The notes: generated by a model from the letters alone, not told the origin. 64,000 bases of DNA from Schistocephalus solidus (GCA_017591395.1 WEDG01003999.1:248001-312000); one strand, 5' to 3'. Counted from the stretch's first letter, positions 10,437 to 21,779 are shown. Program-made: numbers and translations.

Positions 10437-11040
10437 CCAAAACACCAAATACAAGTAGCCCACCACCCTACATCTAATTTACGCTCACAGCTTGTACACC
10501 CTAAGGACAGGGTTAGCTACCTTGATAAAAGAGGTGTTGTCTTCAAAATTCGAAGTTACAGTTGTAATGCCGTTTATTGTGGCCAAACTGGGAAATCTGT
10601 CTCAACCCGCCTACACGAACATCAGTTGGCGGTTAGAAGACGAGACCATTTATCCTAAGTGGCTATGCATACACTGGAAACCGGAAATAAATTTGCATGG
10701 GAGAAAGCATGGATTGTTGGCATCTGCCCAATCAGAAAAGACCGTGAATTTCTGGAAGCAATGCACTCAGATGAGGCATGTCTCAACCGGCATATCGATT
10801 TGGATGCCACATACAAAATCGTTAATGAAAAATTCAAACACCTACAACCAATCTTGAGGGGATTACGAAATACACTCAACGCCTATTGGTTCGGATTTCG
10901 CCCAATCTCAGAATACTTTGTTAAACACGGTTAATTGATTAATTGTTCCTGTACACTACCCGTTGTCTGACGACGAGCTGGGAGACCAGTCTCGAAAATT
11001 TACGCATTAAAGTTTCTATTTTTCCCCAAAGAATTTAAGT
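10437..11040 (+). pseudogene. Penelope-like element fragment PLE-2: GIY-YIG endonuclease and 3' region
   Basis: Starts within QIQVAHHPTSNLRSQLVHP, then VSYLDKRGVVFKI, NAVYCGQTGKSVSTRLHEHQL, AVRRRDHLS, a single in-frame stop (10656-10658), AMHTLETGNKFAWEK, REFLEAMHSDEACLNRHIDLD. This is the C-terminal GIY-YIG part of the same PLE family as PLE-1 and PLE-3. Apart from the one stop the frame is open to 10934. The RT is missing, because LINE B's 5' end abuts it. A hammerhead motif follows at about 10960-11015. Confidence 0.9.
10960..11012 (+). ncRNA. PLE-type hammerhead ribozyme motif (PLE-2)
   Basis: CTGACGA occupies 10967-10973. Stem II GAGCTGG/CCAGTCTC pairs with one bulged T. GAAA is at 10994-10997 and minimal stem III AA/TT is followed by T. 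Its location, just 3' of the GIY-YIG coding end, equals that in PLE-1 and in the inverted-repeat arms. Confidence 0.68.
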
Positions 11041-11488
11041 CTTTTCTATTGAATATCTTGGGATGCCTGTATTTCAATATATATATGGGTTATATATATC
11101 TGCTGTTTTAAAAAGAAAAACACGTTTTTCAACAACGGCCCTGCTTTTTCAGTGCTACTGGCCGTTACGTCCTCCGAAATTGCGTGCCACACCTCCTAGA
11201 ACTTGCAATAATCGATGTCCCCTGCATTCTACCCAATTATACTCAGGTCACTCTTTTCATACATCGCTCATGAACTTTGCCCCAGCGTACTTTGACACGC
11301 AAATTTGTGTTTTCACAGTCTGTGTAACAAATGTCTTGTTTTCTATCTATCACACTCTGCAGGCCATGCCGCAAACAGTGTTCAACAAACAACTGCTCTC
11401 TTTTCGGATATATATAAATGAACAGTCACACTGAGTACGCTCCGTTTTCATTCCAGAATGTGTGGTTAGGCACGAGCGCAGCCTTTAA
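11041..11488 (+). promoter_or_regulatory. Upstream region of the P2X gene with candidate TATA box and AG acceptors
   Basis: TATATATAAA at 11409-11418 is a plausible TATA box about 70-80 bases before the first ATG. Pyrimidine-rich stretches ending in AG lie at 11455-11456 and, just inside the open frame, at 11506-11507. Either could be a splice or spliced-leader acceptor, since trans-splicing is common in flatworms. This is inference only. No upstream exon was recognised. Confidence 0.35.
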
Positions 11489-12964
11489 ATGACGCTTTTT
11501 CTGTCAGCTCTTTGGGAAACAGCGACCTCTACCATGTTCAACTACTCCACTCAGAAGGTGGTACGGTTGAATTCCAAGTGGGTCGGTGTTTTCTTCCGTC
11601 TGATGCAGCTGGGAATCATACTCTACGTCATTGTCTGGGTGATGATTTTCGAGAAAGGCTATCAGAAGTTTGATGAAGCTATGAGCGGTGTCACGGCCAA
11701 AGTGCGGGGTGTGGACTACACGAACACCACAGCCTTCCACTCCAGCGGTCTCGTTGTGTGGGATGCCGCAGACTATGTGATTCCGCCGCAGCAGAAAGCA
11801 GCCTTCTTTATCATGACAAGTGTCGCTTTAGCCCTGAAACAGACTCTGGGCTTCTGTGAGGAGTCGCCCTACGTGGCAAGCAGTCGTTGCGTCAGTGCCG
11901 AGGACTGTCGAGCCGGCGAGTTGATAGTATTTGGGCATGGAATAAAGACGGGCAGATGCGTTCCCTCGAGTGTCCTGGCGAATGTCAGTGTCTGTGAAAT
12001 TTACAGCTGGTGCCCGGGCGAGCATCAACATTTGCTTCCAGCGACTCCGCTGAAAAATGCACCCAATTTCACTGTCCTCCTCAAAAACAGTATCGAGTTT
12101 CCTGCGTTCCATGTGAAGCGACGAAATATTTTCGATTGGATGGATGTCGATTACTTGGAAACCTGTCTATACGACCGGGATCACGAGACCATGCGGTACT
12201 GTCCTCGCTTTCGTATCGGTGATATAATCAAATACAGTGGAGGTGAAACTGAAGCGATTTGGGCACAGGGTGGCATTGTGGCCATCAGAATCGACTGGAC
12301 CTGTAATCTGGACTACGATGTGGAGGACTGCCTGCCAAGCTACTCATTTCACCGCCTGGACGATGCAGACAGCCTTTACGTGGCCGGCTGGAACCTTCGG
12401 TATGCTGACCACTTCGTGGAGAATGGAATTCGCAATCGCTATCTGGTCAAAGCCAACGGAATACAATTCGTCATCACGGTACATGGCACTGGGGGAAAAT
12501 TCGACCTCCTGACCTTTTCGATGAATCTGGGTTCAGGCCTGGCCCTGTTGGGCATAGCTACTCTCCTTTGTGACATGATCGTGCTCAACTTTGTCCGTAA
12601 GCGCTCTATGTATCGGAAGGCGAAGGTGGATCTTTTGGAGAAGCAGCGGAGGAAGATGCGGGTACACCAGGTTCGCAGCGCCCTAGAGATGTTTTCAAAG
12701 TCCGGTTCTGCCATGGACAACGAAACTGTACGGGACAGCCGCTCAAACCGCCAGACAACAGAAGGACATCGCCAGAGATCGCGCAGCTTCGACCAACCGA
12801 TACGTCAACTTCCGACCTTCAGTCACGTGATGAATGAGCGGCCCGTCAGCCAGTGCGTAGCGATCCGTCGAAGTACGGGATTGCCCAAGACAAACGTCTT
12901 ATCATCCACAAGAATAATCGAGGCTGCTGAGGAAAAGGCGGTGAGGCCTCCAATTTCTGACTGA
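11489..12964 (+). CDS. P2X purinoceptor, ATP-gated cation channel (intronless)
   Basis: A trimeric plasma-membrane channel opened by extracellular ATP that passes Na+, K+ and Ca2+. The 491 residues show the cytoplasmic YxTxK phosphorylation motif (Y19-K23), TM1 about 34-54, and a large ectodomain with all ten conserved Cys (123, 134, 140, 157, 169, 175, 226, 238, 272, 281). TM2 is about 340-368, with NLGSG and LCDMIVLN, followed by a long basic, Ser-rich tail (370-491). ATP-site positions read K71, R73 (usually Lys), T195, N302-L303-R304 (usually Asn-Phe-Arg) and K321. A single uninterrupted frame is unusual for animal P2X genes, which normally have many exons. Met16 (11534, context ACCATG) is an alternative start that still keeps YxTxK. 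No disabling change is visible. Both flanks are transposon-rich. Confidence 0.96.
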   Translation: MTLFLSALWETATSTMFNYSTQKVVRLNSKWVGVFFRLMQLGIILYVIVWVMIFEKGYQKFDEAMSGVTAKVRGVDYTNTTAFHSSGLVVWDAADYVIPPQQKAAFFIMTSVALALKQTLGFCEESPYVASSRCVSAEDCRAGELIVFGHGIKTGRCVPSSVLANVSVCEIYSWCPGEHQHLLPATPLKNAPNFTVLLKNSIEFPAFHVKRRNIFDWMDVDYLETCLYDRDHETMRYCPRFRIGDIIKYSGGETEAIWAQGGIVAIRIDWTCNLDYDVEDCLPSYSFHRLDDADSLYVAGWNLRYADHFVENGIRNRYLVKANGIQFVITVHGTGGKFDLLTFSMNLGSGLALLGIATLLCDMIVLNFVRKRSMYRKAKVDLLEKQRRKMRVHQVRSALEMFSKSGSAMDNETVRDSRSNRQTTEGHRQRSRSFDQPIRQLPTFSHVMNERPVSQCVAIRRSTGLPKTNVLSSTRIIEAAEEKAVRPPISD

Positions 12965-13779
12965 TTTCGGTTTTAAAAAACAGGTCTGTCTCTGTCTCTC
13001 ATGCTCGCTTTCCGCCTGCCTCAGCAAAGACCAACGTGGTATTGCATCTCAGTGTGTTTAATTAATATTTCCTCGTGGATCTCCCCTTAACCAGTATGTA
13101 CTCTCAGAGAAAAAACTTAAATTAATGTGGGGAAAGTTCAATCGACGGAAACCATCCCTCCGATTTTTGTAAACATCGCTTTAATGGTTCTCCTATTTCT
13201 CCATCTGGGCAGATCTTTCTGATGTCTACTATGCAAACACCAAAAGGGAACATCCAATAGTTTATAGTTTTTTCGCATTTAAACGACCATTACATCGCAT
13301 TTCTGTAACAGAATGTAAAAAGTCTATCAACTGTTTTTTTCTGGATCTTTGTCGATTTTAAGGTTAATTTGTTGTCAAGGTAACCGTGTGCGCACTGTAT
13401 CAGCTAGCGTGGAATTCAATGTATTAACTATACGCAGTTTTCGTGGGGGAATAAAAGCTCCTGATGTCATTCCCACTTGCCCATGCATTAAGAACATGAC
13501 GTACAGATTTTGCATATTCCCCATTTTTTTCGTTCATATTTAGTAGAAAACTCGAGGTTTTGCTTACTGGAACAGATTCTGATGAGCATCTTCTTCATGG
13601 CCTTTTGCGGCGGACTTTAGTGACCTGCACGTTAACCCTTGCTCCCCTGAAACAGGAGCATAGGCACATCAGTTGTGGACAGCAGGCAGTGTTGTGCGGA
13701 TGATAGGAAAAATTAGTTTATAATTTTTATTTTTTATCTAAGGAACTAAAGGTGCAGTTATGGTGCTCCAGTCTAAGGT
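12965..13779 (+). other. 3' flank of the P2X gene
   Basis: The stop is TGA at 12962-12964. The first clear AATAAA polyadenylation signal is at 13450-13455, giving a possible 3' UTR of about 500 bases. No poly(A) tract or flanking target-site duplication is obvious that would prove a retrocopy. Confidence 0.4.
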
Positions 13780-13890
13780 TCAAACTCACGGCTCCCGGTG
13801 GGGCCTCGTAGCTCAGTTGGCTAGAGTGTTGGCTGTGGCATGGGTTCAAATCCCACCAAGGCCGCCGAGTTTTTCACAAGTGCGTCAAAG
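13780..13890 (+). repeat. SINE-2 copy a (tRNA-derived)
   Basis: A tRNA-like head with A box TAGCTCAGTTGG, B box GGTTCAAATCC and a perfect T arm TGGG/CCCA. GGCCT/AGGCC pairs as an acceptor-like stem. It is followed by CCGAGTTTTTCACAAGT. Two minus-strand copies at 61.4 and 61.7 kb share both the upstream CTCACGGCTCCCGGT (first of them) and the downstream tail. They also have a longer variable region, deleted here, so this is a SINE rather than a tRNA gene. Confidence 0.75.
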
Positions 13891-14439
13891 AAATGGTTCA
13901 AATTTTACTTTCGACGTTCATTGTCCGAATCGTATTTCAGGAATAAAGTGTGGACTAGATGGTTTTTGACGAGGCTGATTGCACAAGGCGATGTTATCAG
14001 GCGCATGTAGGTGTTTGGCTGGAGTGGACCAGTGTTGCACACATGGTATGCTGCACACGGTGATATAAGGCAGCGTTAAAGGTAGTGATTGTGAGCCAGG
14101 GGATTGCAGGCTAATTTGCAACGGCAGCGCGACTCAGCAATATATAAAGGAGCTGTCAATGTTTAGCCCAGATTCCATTGTCTGTCGCTGCACTGCGCTG
14201 CGATATTAACTATCTCGAATTGAGAAGAAAGCCGATATCTAGATGCTTACTCGTCCCTGTTGATCGTTTTATCCCAGTCTTAAGTAATATACCGCGATTT
14301 ACTGACCTGAAGTGTTCAAAAAGGAAACAATATCTGGCAGGGATGAATTTTACGGCTGCTTCACAGGACGCGGGCATAGGAACGCACACCGCACTTAACA
14401 GAGATAGCCTTGTGATAAATTTCAGGAAAGGTAAATATT

Positions 14440-14640
14440 AACTTATCCTAACCTTCACAGAAGCCCTAACGTAAAACTAAACTGCAAGTGTAATCTTAAA
14501 CTTAGCCTTACCCTCAACCCAAACCCTAGGTTAAACACGAACCCAAACCTTAACCCTTAACAGAGTCCTTCCCCTAATTCTGACCTTAAACCTACCCCTA
14601 ACCTCTCCCCTTATCGTCACCTTAATCCTAGACCTTACTT
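14440..14640 (+). repeat. Degenerate telomere-like CCCTAA tract
   Basis: Many imperfect CCTAACC, CCCTAA and CCTTAACCC words cluster in about 200 bases. Flatworm telomeres are TTAGGG repeats, so this may be a decayed interstitial telomeric tract. No run is perfect. Confidence 0.45.
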
Positions 14641-16954
14641 TCTCATAATTTGATTAAAAGGCATATGCATTGCGGGCTCATCCCTACCCAATATTAACTT
14701 TGGAAGTCACATCAACTCCCGCAGACAGTTTAAGGAACAGCTTTGAACAGAACTAAACAGGTGTGCTCAAGATAGGTTGAGAGTAACTGGCGTTGCGAAC
14801 ACTTTGTGTGGATGCCCAATGAGGGACTTATTTTCGGATAAATTAATTTTGCCGTTACTTTTTACTGTCAAACTTTTTTACTGTCGAGTTTTGTACTCTG
14901 CGGAAAGTTTTTGCAACTAGGGTTGATTACTGACATCGAGCAGAGGTAAATACTAACCGTACGGATTTTTAGTCCAACTACGAGCTCAATTATGAATGTT
15001 TTTGTATATTTAGTCCAACTACGGCCTCAATTATGAATGTTTTTGTATATTTCTTCTCAAAATATTAATATAATCTTCTATTAAGTTGTCCATTTAATTT
15101 ACAAATTAGTATTAACCACGCAGGTACACTTAATTCTGGTTTTTTTCATAACCTTCAGCAAACGATATGTTCTATATTTTTAATTGGTTCCCAATGGTCG
15201 GTTGCGGTGGGATATTTAATTATTTAGAAAATGGTGATTCAATAAATCTGACATGGAATATGCCATGGCCAAATAATAATATTTTTTGTAAATGTCCCGC
15301 CCCAATTTTATTTATCGATCTTTTTAAGTGACTGTGACCTAAGGCTGTAATTGAGACTTAAAGGAGTCCGTTTTTTCCTGTATCTACGTAGTCTTGCCGG
15401 TTTTCAGTTGCTCAACGGAGCTTTGTGCATTTGTTTGGAGGTGTTCATGAGGTCAATCGCCTTTCATAAATGATACGGATGGTGCCTATTCCTATCCGTG
15501 ATACAGGATATTCCCTGACCTACAGCAAACTTTAAAATGCCGAAGTAAATTGAAGGCGCTCTTTACAACGGTTGTGCTGTCAGGGGAACTTATTTTTTTT
15601 GTGTAAAGGCATGTTCTGCAATTATCACTGTTAATATGTTATGTCAAAATTTCCCTTTCGTTTTCTTCTGGTATCCTTTGCAACAAACTTGTTATCCGTT
15701 TAAGAAATTTTACCGACAAAAACGTGGAATGGTGGGGTGGGCGTTGCAGGCTTTTTTTGTTCTTCATCTAGCCCATCTTATCCTCCGAGAATTTTCCATT
15801 TCCTGCCGACCTCTGACCCTCCAAAGTGTTGTGCTCATATCAACTTAATGGTTGAAGTTGTTCAAAAAAGATATCACTGATCTGCTGTGGATTCCATCTG
15901 CATGAATTGAAAGCTTACTCAAAGTTGAAAAGCATTCAGTCGTATTTAAAAACTGCTCAAGATTAGTTAAATAACTATGGTTAAGAAACAAACATGTTTG
16001 CGTATTTGGGACCAATTTGGTTTTCTGGCAAGTATAACATAGACGTTCAAAACGTGACAGATGATAAGCAGCCAAAGAGGCTCTTGACGAAGGCAGTTGC
16101 CGGAGTCCGGAATAAGCTGTTGTCTCTATGACGCCATTTACATGGGGCAAACAGCCCAGCCTATTTTAAATGGACTGCATCTGCATAGTCCTGTTTTCTA
16201 TGATTAGGTGCGGCCATATATCACCTAACTAGTGTACTCGGTGGGCCCTTTTGCTCATGCGAACCTCAAATTAGCGTTAAAGTGTGGTTGAGAGCGCTGA
16301 GCAACCCATCAACGTTGACACGTCAAAGCATATTCGAAACGGAGGAAAAACTTGCAGTTCGGTCAAACAACTACATTGCTTACCCGATAGAGTTTTGTGT
16401 AAGATCTGTGGCTTGGAATGTGAAAATAGCGAGAGGGGAAGAGAAGGTCAGAGAGGCAAAGATATACAAATATGTTTTGAAAATCTTGAGACAGGACACC
16501 TTCCGATCACAATGGTCAGGATTGAAATCCAAGAGAAAAATAACAGAATGCAAGCGTAAAGCGCTGGTATTATCATGCTGACAAATGATATCCCACAAGG
16601 GTATCAAGAACTGTGCCATGGATGATCGGACGGCTCTTTGCTTTGACGCTGTATGGCAGGCAATATTATGAAAGATGCGCAGTTTGGGTGGAAAAGCTTT
16701 GCAGAAATTGAGCTAGGACGAGGTGGCTGGACAGTGTGCTCGAGAATTAGATCAAGGGACAGAAGAAGAGTACGTGAAAAAGATACAGCTTAAAATGAGA
16801 ATATAATTTTTTTAAGTAAAGCAGGATAAATGACGGGATACTGAAGGCATCTATAACTTGCCAGGACAAGGGTTGAAGGGTGTGATATGAAAGTGGCCTT
16901 TGAGTGCAGGGAAAAGGGTTATGTAGTTCTTTAATATTCCGTCTTTAAACCGAC
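14641..16954. other. Mostly featureless, one 41-bp tandem duplication
   Basis: A 41-base unit containing TTAGTCCAACTACG and AATTATGAATG occurs twice in tandem (about 14970-15051). Elsewhere there are short open frames without recognisable family, for example 16282-16581, where two overlapping frames are open; neither shows a known motif. Confidence 0.45.
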
Positions 16955-17115
16955 AAGAGAGACAGCAGTTGCTTAACGGTCAGAGCTTTGAACTTATATT
17001 ACCTGTTCGAGATTCAGCAGTTGCAAAACCCGGGGTTTTGTGTAGCTGGCTGACGAAGACTAACAAGCCAGAAATGGCTATTCAAATCTACCTTGTCCTT
17101 TTCGACAATTTCATT
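16955..17115 (+). repeat. SINE-1 copy 2 (decayed)
   Basis: A decayed tRNA-like head (B-box-like CTGTTCGAGATTC about 17006-17018) is followed by the ribozyme region with CTGACGA (17050-17056), GAAA (17071-17074) and stem III ATGGCTAT. Stem I is largely lost. Block order matches the other copies. Confidence 0.65.
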
Positions 17116-17974
17116 CCAAAAAATGTTTTCATGAAAGGAGAATGGGGTAGTGGAGGGCATAATTGCGCCAGGATGGAAAGTATGCCAAGGTATTTAGAAC
17201 GGGAGGATGTTAGGAGCTGAAAGTCACGTTAAACTGACTTCCTTCTCTTAAATAGAAGACAGCAGTCAGACAAGAATGATACTATGCAGATAAGCCTGTT
17301 TCTTTATGGCCTAATCAGCAACCATAGCGTCAACATACATAACACACGTACAGTCATCGGGCGCTCTCAGACCGTCAATTTAAAATTAAAAGGTGGAATG
17401 AAATGGAAGTTTTACCTACTCTATCTTTATTCGGAAAAGTATATGTTTCTGAATACCAGTGTATCTACAAGCAAAGAGATACTTCTACCCGGGTGTGGTG
17501 TTAGGCCTTATTGAAGCTAACGATCTAATCAACGTATCTACGATTGATGTATTATTTACATAATTTTTAACCGAAAATGCGTTTTCGATCACAAAAATCG
17601 TGTAGGTATGCTTGTAATAATGAGTAAGATGCAGCAAAATCCTCAAACATTCAAGTCACGTCAGGGTGCCGCCTAAAAAAACTAGACTGTAAAAAATGAT
17701 AACTTAAATGGTATGATTTTTTCTCATTGATTCTAACTGCACATATAAATTCACATTGATTTTAAAGAAAGCATGCACCAAAATATTCTTTTTAGTACGT
17801 GTTTAGCAGAAAGGTAATTGATATGTGAAACAAGGCGACGCTTGCGTTCTAAAAATAGTTTCTTATTATGATATTTTAACAACGTAAAAATATATTCTCT
17901 GTCAACTGATTAGTGCTATTTGTAAAGTTTATGGCATGGGTCCTATCCACTTACAAATATTATGTGGCCTATAT
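17116..17974. other. No gene or repeat recognised
   Basis: AT-rich sequence, with short unrecognised frames only. Confidence 0.4.
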
Positions 17975-18839
17975 GACAGTTCGACCGTCGATTTCGACGA
18001 GGTCCACCGTATGCTCCACACCAGGTGATACAGAGACGGCAACTTGCGCGTGAATTAGTTTAAGTGATAGTAGCCTTGCGCTACAGCTATCGCACTCTCT
18101 CCTTCTCCTCACCTGAGCCCGGTGTCAAGACAGAGTCAAGAAGACTGGAGGCGGGAGAGGGCGCAGGTGGCTGGCGCGGCCGGAGCCGCCCCTGGGCGTG
18201 CCACCACACCTGGCTCGGATCCCACGGAGTGGGAGTGCCATAAAGGCCACATTAAAAAGGAGCCATTGCAACCTGACTCTCAGTCCGCCAGTCAACCACT
18301 ACACACAAAACACAAATCGGGCTGACCACGAGGTCCGAGTTATCCCGCCAGTTGGCAACCTTCCAAGCCACGACTTTTAGCACACCGTTATAGTTTCAAG
18401 CGCGTCAGATTGTTTATAGTGAGGAAAATGCGTTGAGCTGTCGACCTCACTCTCCCCCCCCCACCCCCACAATCAGACAACCATTCGAACAGGTCAGTTG
18501 TCTGATGTGGGAGTGGGCGCATTGGCTGACGGGTCGGCGTACCTGTCGTCGCGCGCCACAGCACGACCTGGCCCCCATAACGCACACACCAGGATTTACT
18601 TACTCAGGGGATATGGAGGAGCCATCACCGTCTGCCTCCCAGTCCACTGGTCAGCCACTCGACACACACAACACATACACAGGGCCGACGGTGTGATCTG
18701 GTGTAAGCGTCACATTGGCAGCCTTGCATGCAACGGTTCCTATGAAACCGTGATATTCTCAGGTACGTGATGATTGTGAGGGACTTTTCTTTGTATTGAT
18801 GTGGGTAGTGTGCGTGGATGTGGCTTAGCCTCCGGTAGT

Positions 18840-19508
18840 TTACCGCAGGTGTTCGTGGAGGCGCATATGTCCTAATAGGCCCATGTGGAGTGTAAATGTG
18901 CGGGAGCAATTGGTAGAGGCTGGGAGGATGTCGTTCATGGTGGTGGGGATGGCAGTGTTGGTAAGAATGGCAGGAGCGGAGGGTGTGCATGGTCTATCGG
19001 TGTTGTAGGCATTGCGGTGCATTCCACTGTCATGGATGCGCATGTGACCGAATTGGCCCATGCGATGAGTGAATGCGCGAGGACAGTGAAAGCAGTGGAG
19101 GCGGCGATCTCTGCTGTGTGTTGGCGCTCCAGGCACTGGTTCACCAGTCTCTGCACGATGGATTCGCAAGTGACCGACCAGGCCGATGCGTTATTTGAAT
19201 GTGCAGTCGCATTGAGGACAGTTTAGGAGAGAGTCCCCATCACTGGTGGTGGTGGCGGTAGTGAAAGCGAAGGCGGTGGTGGTTGCGGTGGTGGAGGTAA
19301 AAGGCGATGAGTATTGGGATGTGGTCTCTATGATGGTGGGAGTAATGGAATTGATGCCAGGAGTGCGGATGGGGGAGTCTGAAGGAGGGTTGGCAGAATT
19401 TGATGTAGAAGTTGGAATTGTCAGATTGTTGGTGCATTGCATCCGAAGATGTCCAACCAGGCCGATTCGTGCGCGGAAGATGCGTTGAAAGCGCGGGCAT
19501 GTTGGCAA
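18840..19508 (-). pseudogene. LINE C zinc-finger tail (four units)
   Basis: From the minus strand: a C2HC-type unit CPRFQRIFRARIGLVGHLRM-QC (second Cys lost to Phe), a Thr/Ser-rich linker, a C2H2 unit starting LNCPQCDCTF interrupted by a stop, a good unit HCFHCPRAFTHRMGQFGHMRIH, and a final partial unit NCSRTFTLHMGLLGHMRLH. This is the clearest view of the tail architecture besides copy D. The role is likely RNA or DNA binding by the element protein. Confidence 0.8.
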
Positions 19509-19638
19509 AACCTGGGCATCGGCGGTGTTGGTCCGGGGCGCTGGTGACTTTCGTGCCGCTCTTTTGGCCTTGGTGGCGACGATTCGGTTGGCCTCATAGA
19601 TTGCTGAACCAGTCTTCCCTGGTGTTCTTCATTTTGGT

Positions 19639-20757
19639 CTATCCTGGGCGAGGTCCTCCCAGGCCACCGGATTGATTTGCAGTTGCTTCAGCGATTTCTT
19701 CAAAGTGTCCTTGCAGCTTCGTTTTTGACCACCCTGCCGACGAGAACCCGTAGCGAAATCTCCGTAGTCGCTCGTCATCCGTTCTTACCAGGTGGCTGCT
19801 CCATCGCAGTTGCACATGCCTCAGCATGGCGTGGATGCTGAGGATTCCAGTCCGCTCCAGGACTTCCGTGTCCGGGATCCTGTCTTGCCATCTCAGCTTC
19901 AGTATTCTGCGAAGGCAGCTGAGATGGAAGTGATTCAGCTTCCTGGCTTGGTTCGAGTAGACGGTCCAGGTCTCCGGTCCGTAAAGGAGTGTTGTCAAGA
20001 TGACGGCCTTGTACATCTTCAGTTTGGTGTTCAGGTGTATACCGTGGTGATTCCACATGGAGGCCTGCAGCCGGCCGAAGGCCTGACTAGCTTTGGAGAT
20101 CCGTTGTACAACCTCGTCATCGATTCTCGTGTTGCGCGACATCGTGCTTCCTAGATAAGCGAAAGTTTCCACGTTTATGAGTTGAGCACCGTTGACATTG
20201 ATTCGAGAAGCATTGTATTCCGCGCTGGGTGGCGGCTGGTGCATGACAACCGTTTTGGCTGTACTGATTGTTAATCAAAAATCGGCGCAGCCTTCGGCGA
20301 ATAGGTCCATGCTCCTTTGCATATCCTCCTCCGTCACGGTGTTAAGGGCGCAGTCGTCCGCGAAAGGCAAGTCATGGACTGTAGTCTTAGACACGCGTGT
20401 TGAAGCCTGCATACGCCGACTGTTGAGAACGTGCACGTCAGTTCTGTAGGCGATGCGGATCCCAGACTGCTCATCACGGTAGGCGTCCATTAGCATAGCA
20501 GAGAACATGAGACCGGACAGGGTGGGAGCCAATACGCAGCCCTGCTTCACTTCGTTGGTCCCTGCGAATGTTTCGGATACCGTCCCATTGCCAGTGACGC
20601 GCGCCGTCATCCCGTCATGAAGCTGACGCAGCATGTGCGTGAAACGCTCAGGCAGCCGAATTTCTGGATGACTTTCCACATTCCGTCACGATGCACCATG
20701 TAAAAAGTTTTCGTGAGATCTACGAAGGTAGTGTATAGGTGAGTTCGCGTCTTGTGG
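19639..20757 (-). pseudogene. LINE C reverse transcriptase remnant
   Basis: Reads [40 protein letters not shown] (motif B), [20 protein letters not shown] (motif C with FADD intact) and, after a stop, [21 protein letters not shown] to [20 protein letters not shown]. The Asp pair survives, but motif A is lost with the internal deletion and the frame is broken near the C-terminal KRRYKD region. It cannot be functional. Confidence 0.88.
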
Positions 20758-21779
20758 AAAGCAGGGCAGGCATGTCCTCGTAGAATTTTTCCTTCGCCAC
20801 ATCAGAGCTGGTCATTAGGGAAGCGTAGGCGCTGATGATGGTGGTGAAATGGTCTCCCCGAAAAGGCAGGCGGAGGCTCATCAGGCGATCATTGATACCC
20901 TGCGGCAGACAGGGCAGACGTCCCACGATGTCGTTCCGGACGGCAAAGGCAACACCAGCGTCGCGTCACTCTGACATTGGCCAGCCGCACCAGAAGAAGA
21001 TGTAGCCGGCAACCACCTTTGCCAGCTGACCCTGATCAGAGAATCGGGTTTCGCTGAGAGCAGCAATGTCCACCTTGTAGCGCGCCAGTTCCCGGGCAAC
21101 TAGCGCCGTGCTCTGTTCCAGCCGGTTGCTCCAAGGATTGTCTTAAAGGGAACGAACATTCCAGGCTGCTAGTGTGAGTGGACTCACCCGAGCAGCCTGG
21201 AGGGTATGGCGATAGGGGGGGGAGAGGGGGGTATTGTTGTTTGTTTGAGGTTTACGACCACGTATTTTGCGATCTTGGAGCCGCGGCCGGCTGCAGAAGA
21301 CGTGATAACCAGCATTTGTTTAGGGCACCTTTTCTGGCCCCTTCCTCCGCGAGGAGACAAGCAATGCTGTCCCTAAATAGGGTTGCTCGGACATCCCAGG
21401 CGGCTACCGAACTCCACTATGGATCACGGTTCGTTTTAGTGGGAGAACGACTCGAGTTAACCTGGGCCGCCTACGGGGTTGCTGTCGCCCCCACCGTAGG
21501 ACTTTTCAAGAGGGGGAGTAGGGAAGTTCGGGAGTCAGACATACCAGGTGTGGAGGCACACACAATACCGGAGACCCTCACCTTGTTTAGCCCACTGGTC
21601 GTGACGGTTGCCCGGGGTGTGGCCGCTGGGAAGAACCCAACTTCGAGGAGCCACAGGTGAGAGTTGGGTACCAGTTAGAGGCGGCCACAGGAGCATTCAC
21701 CACCTGTACGAGACAAATGGAGCGACCAAATGCTATCTGTACCCCCAACAACCCCATTTGGCCTATATAATCTCATCTT

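Larger units (their letters stand above)
17975..21740 (-). mobile_element. LINE copy C: both ends present, internal deletion
   Basis: Minus strand: 5' UTR (21740-21140), endonuclease start (about 21120-20760), abrupt fusion to the RT (from about 20757), post-RT domain (to about 19640), zinc-finger tail (19510-18840), 3' UTR (18839-17975). The endonuclease stops inside [11 protein letters not shown] and continues directly as [11 protein letters not shown], out of frame RT sequence. About 2 kb present in copies A and D is therefore missing. The 3' terminus equals that of copy D and of the two orphan fragments, so it is the true element end. Confidence 0.92.

Noticed and set aside
13801..13866. 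Possible tRNA gene
   Set aside because: A and B boxes and a T arm are present, but the anticodon arm is poor and near-identical heads followed by the same non-tRNA tail occur at 61.4 and 61.7 kb, so it is a SINE.
13990..14120. Weak similarity to the reverse strand of 23570-23690
   Set aside because: Limited to a few words such as GTGATATAAGG; not enough to call a repeat by eye.
16282..16581. Overlapping 99- and 91-codon frames
   Set aside because: Two frames are open at once over the same bases and neither has a recognisable domain, so chance is the simplest view.
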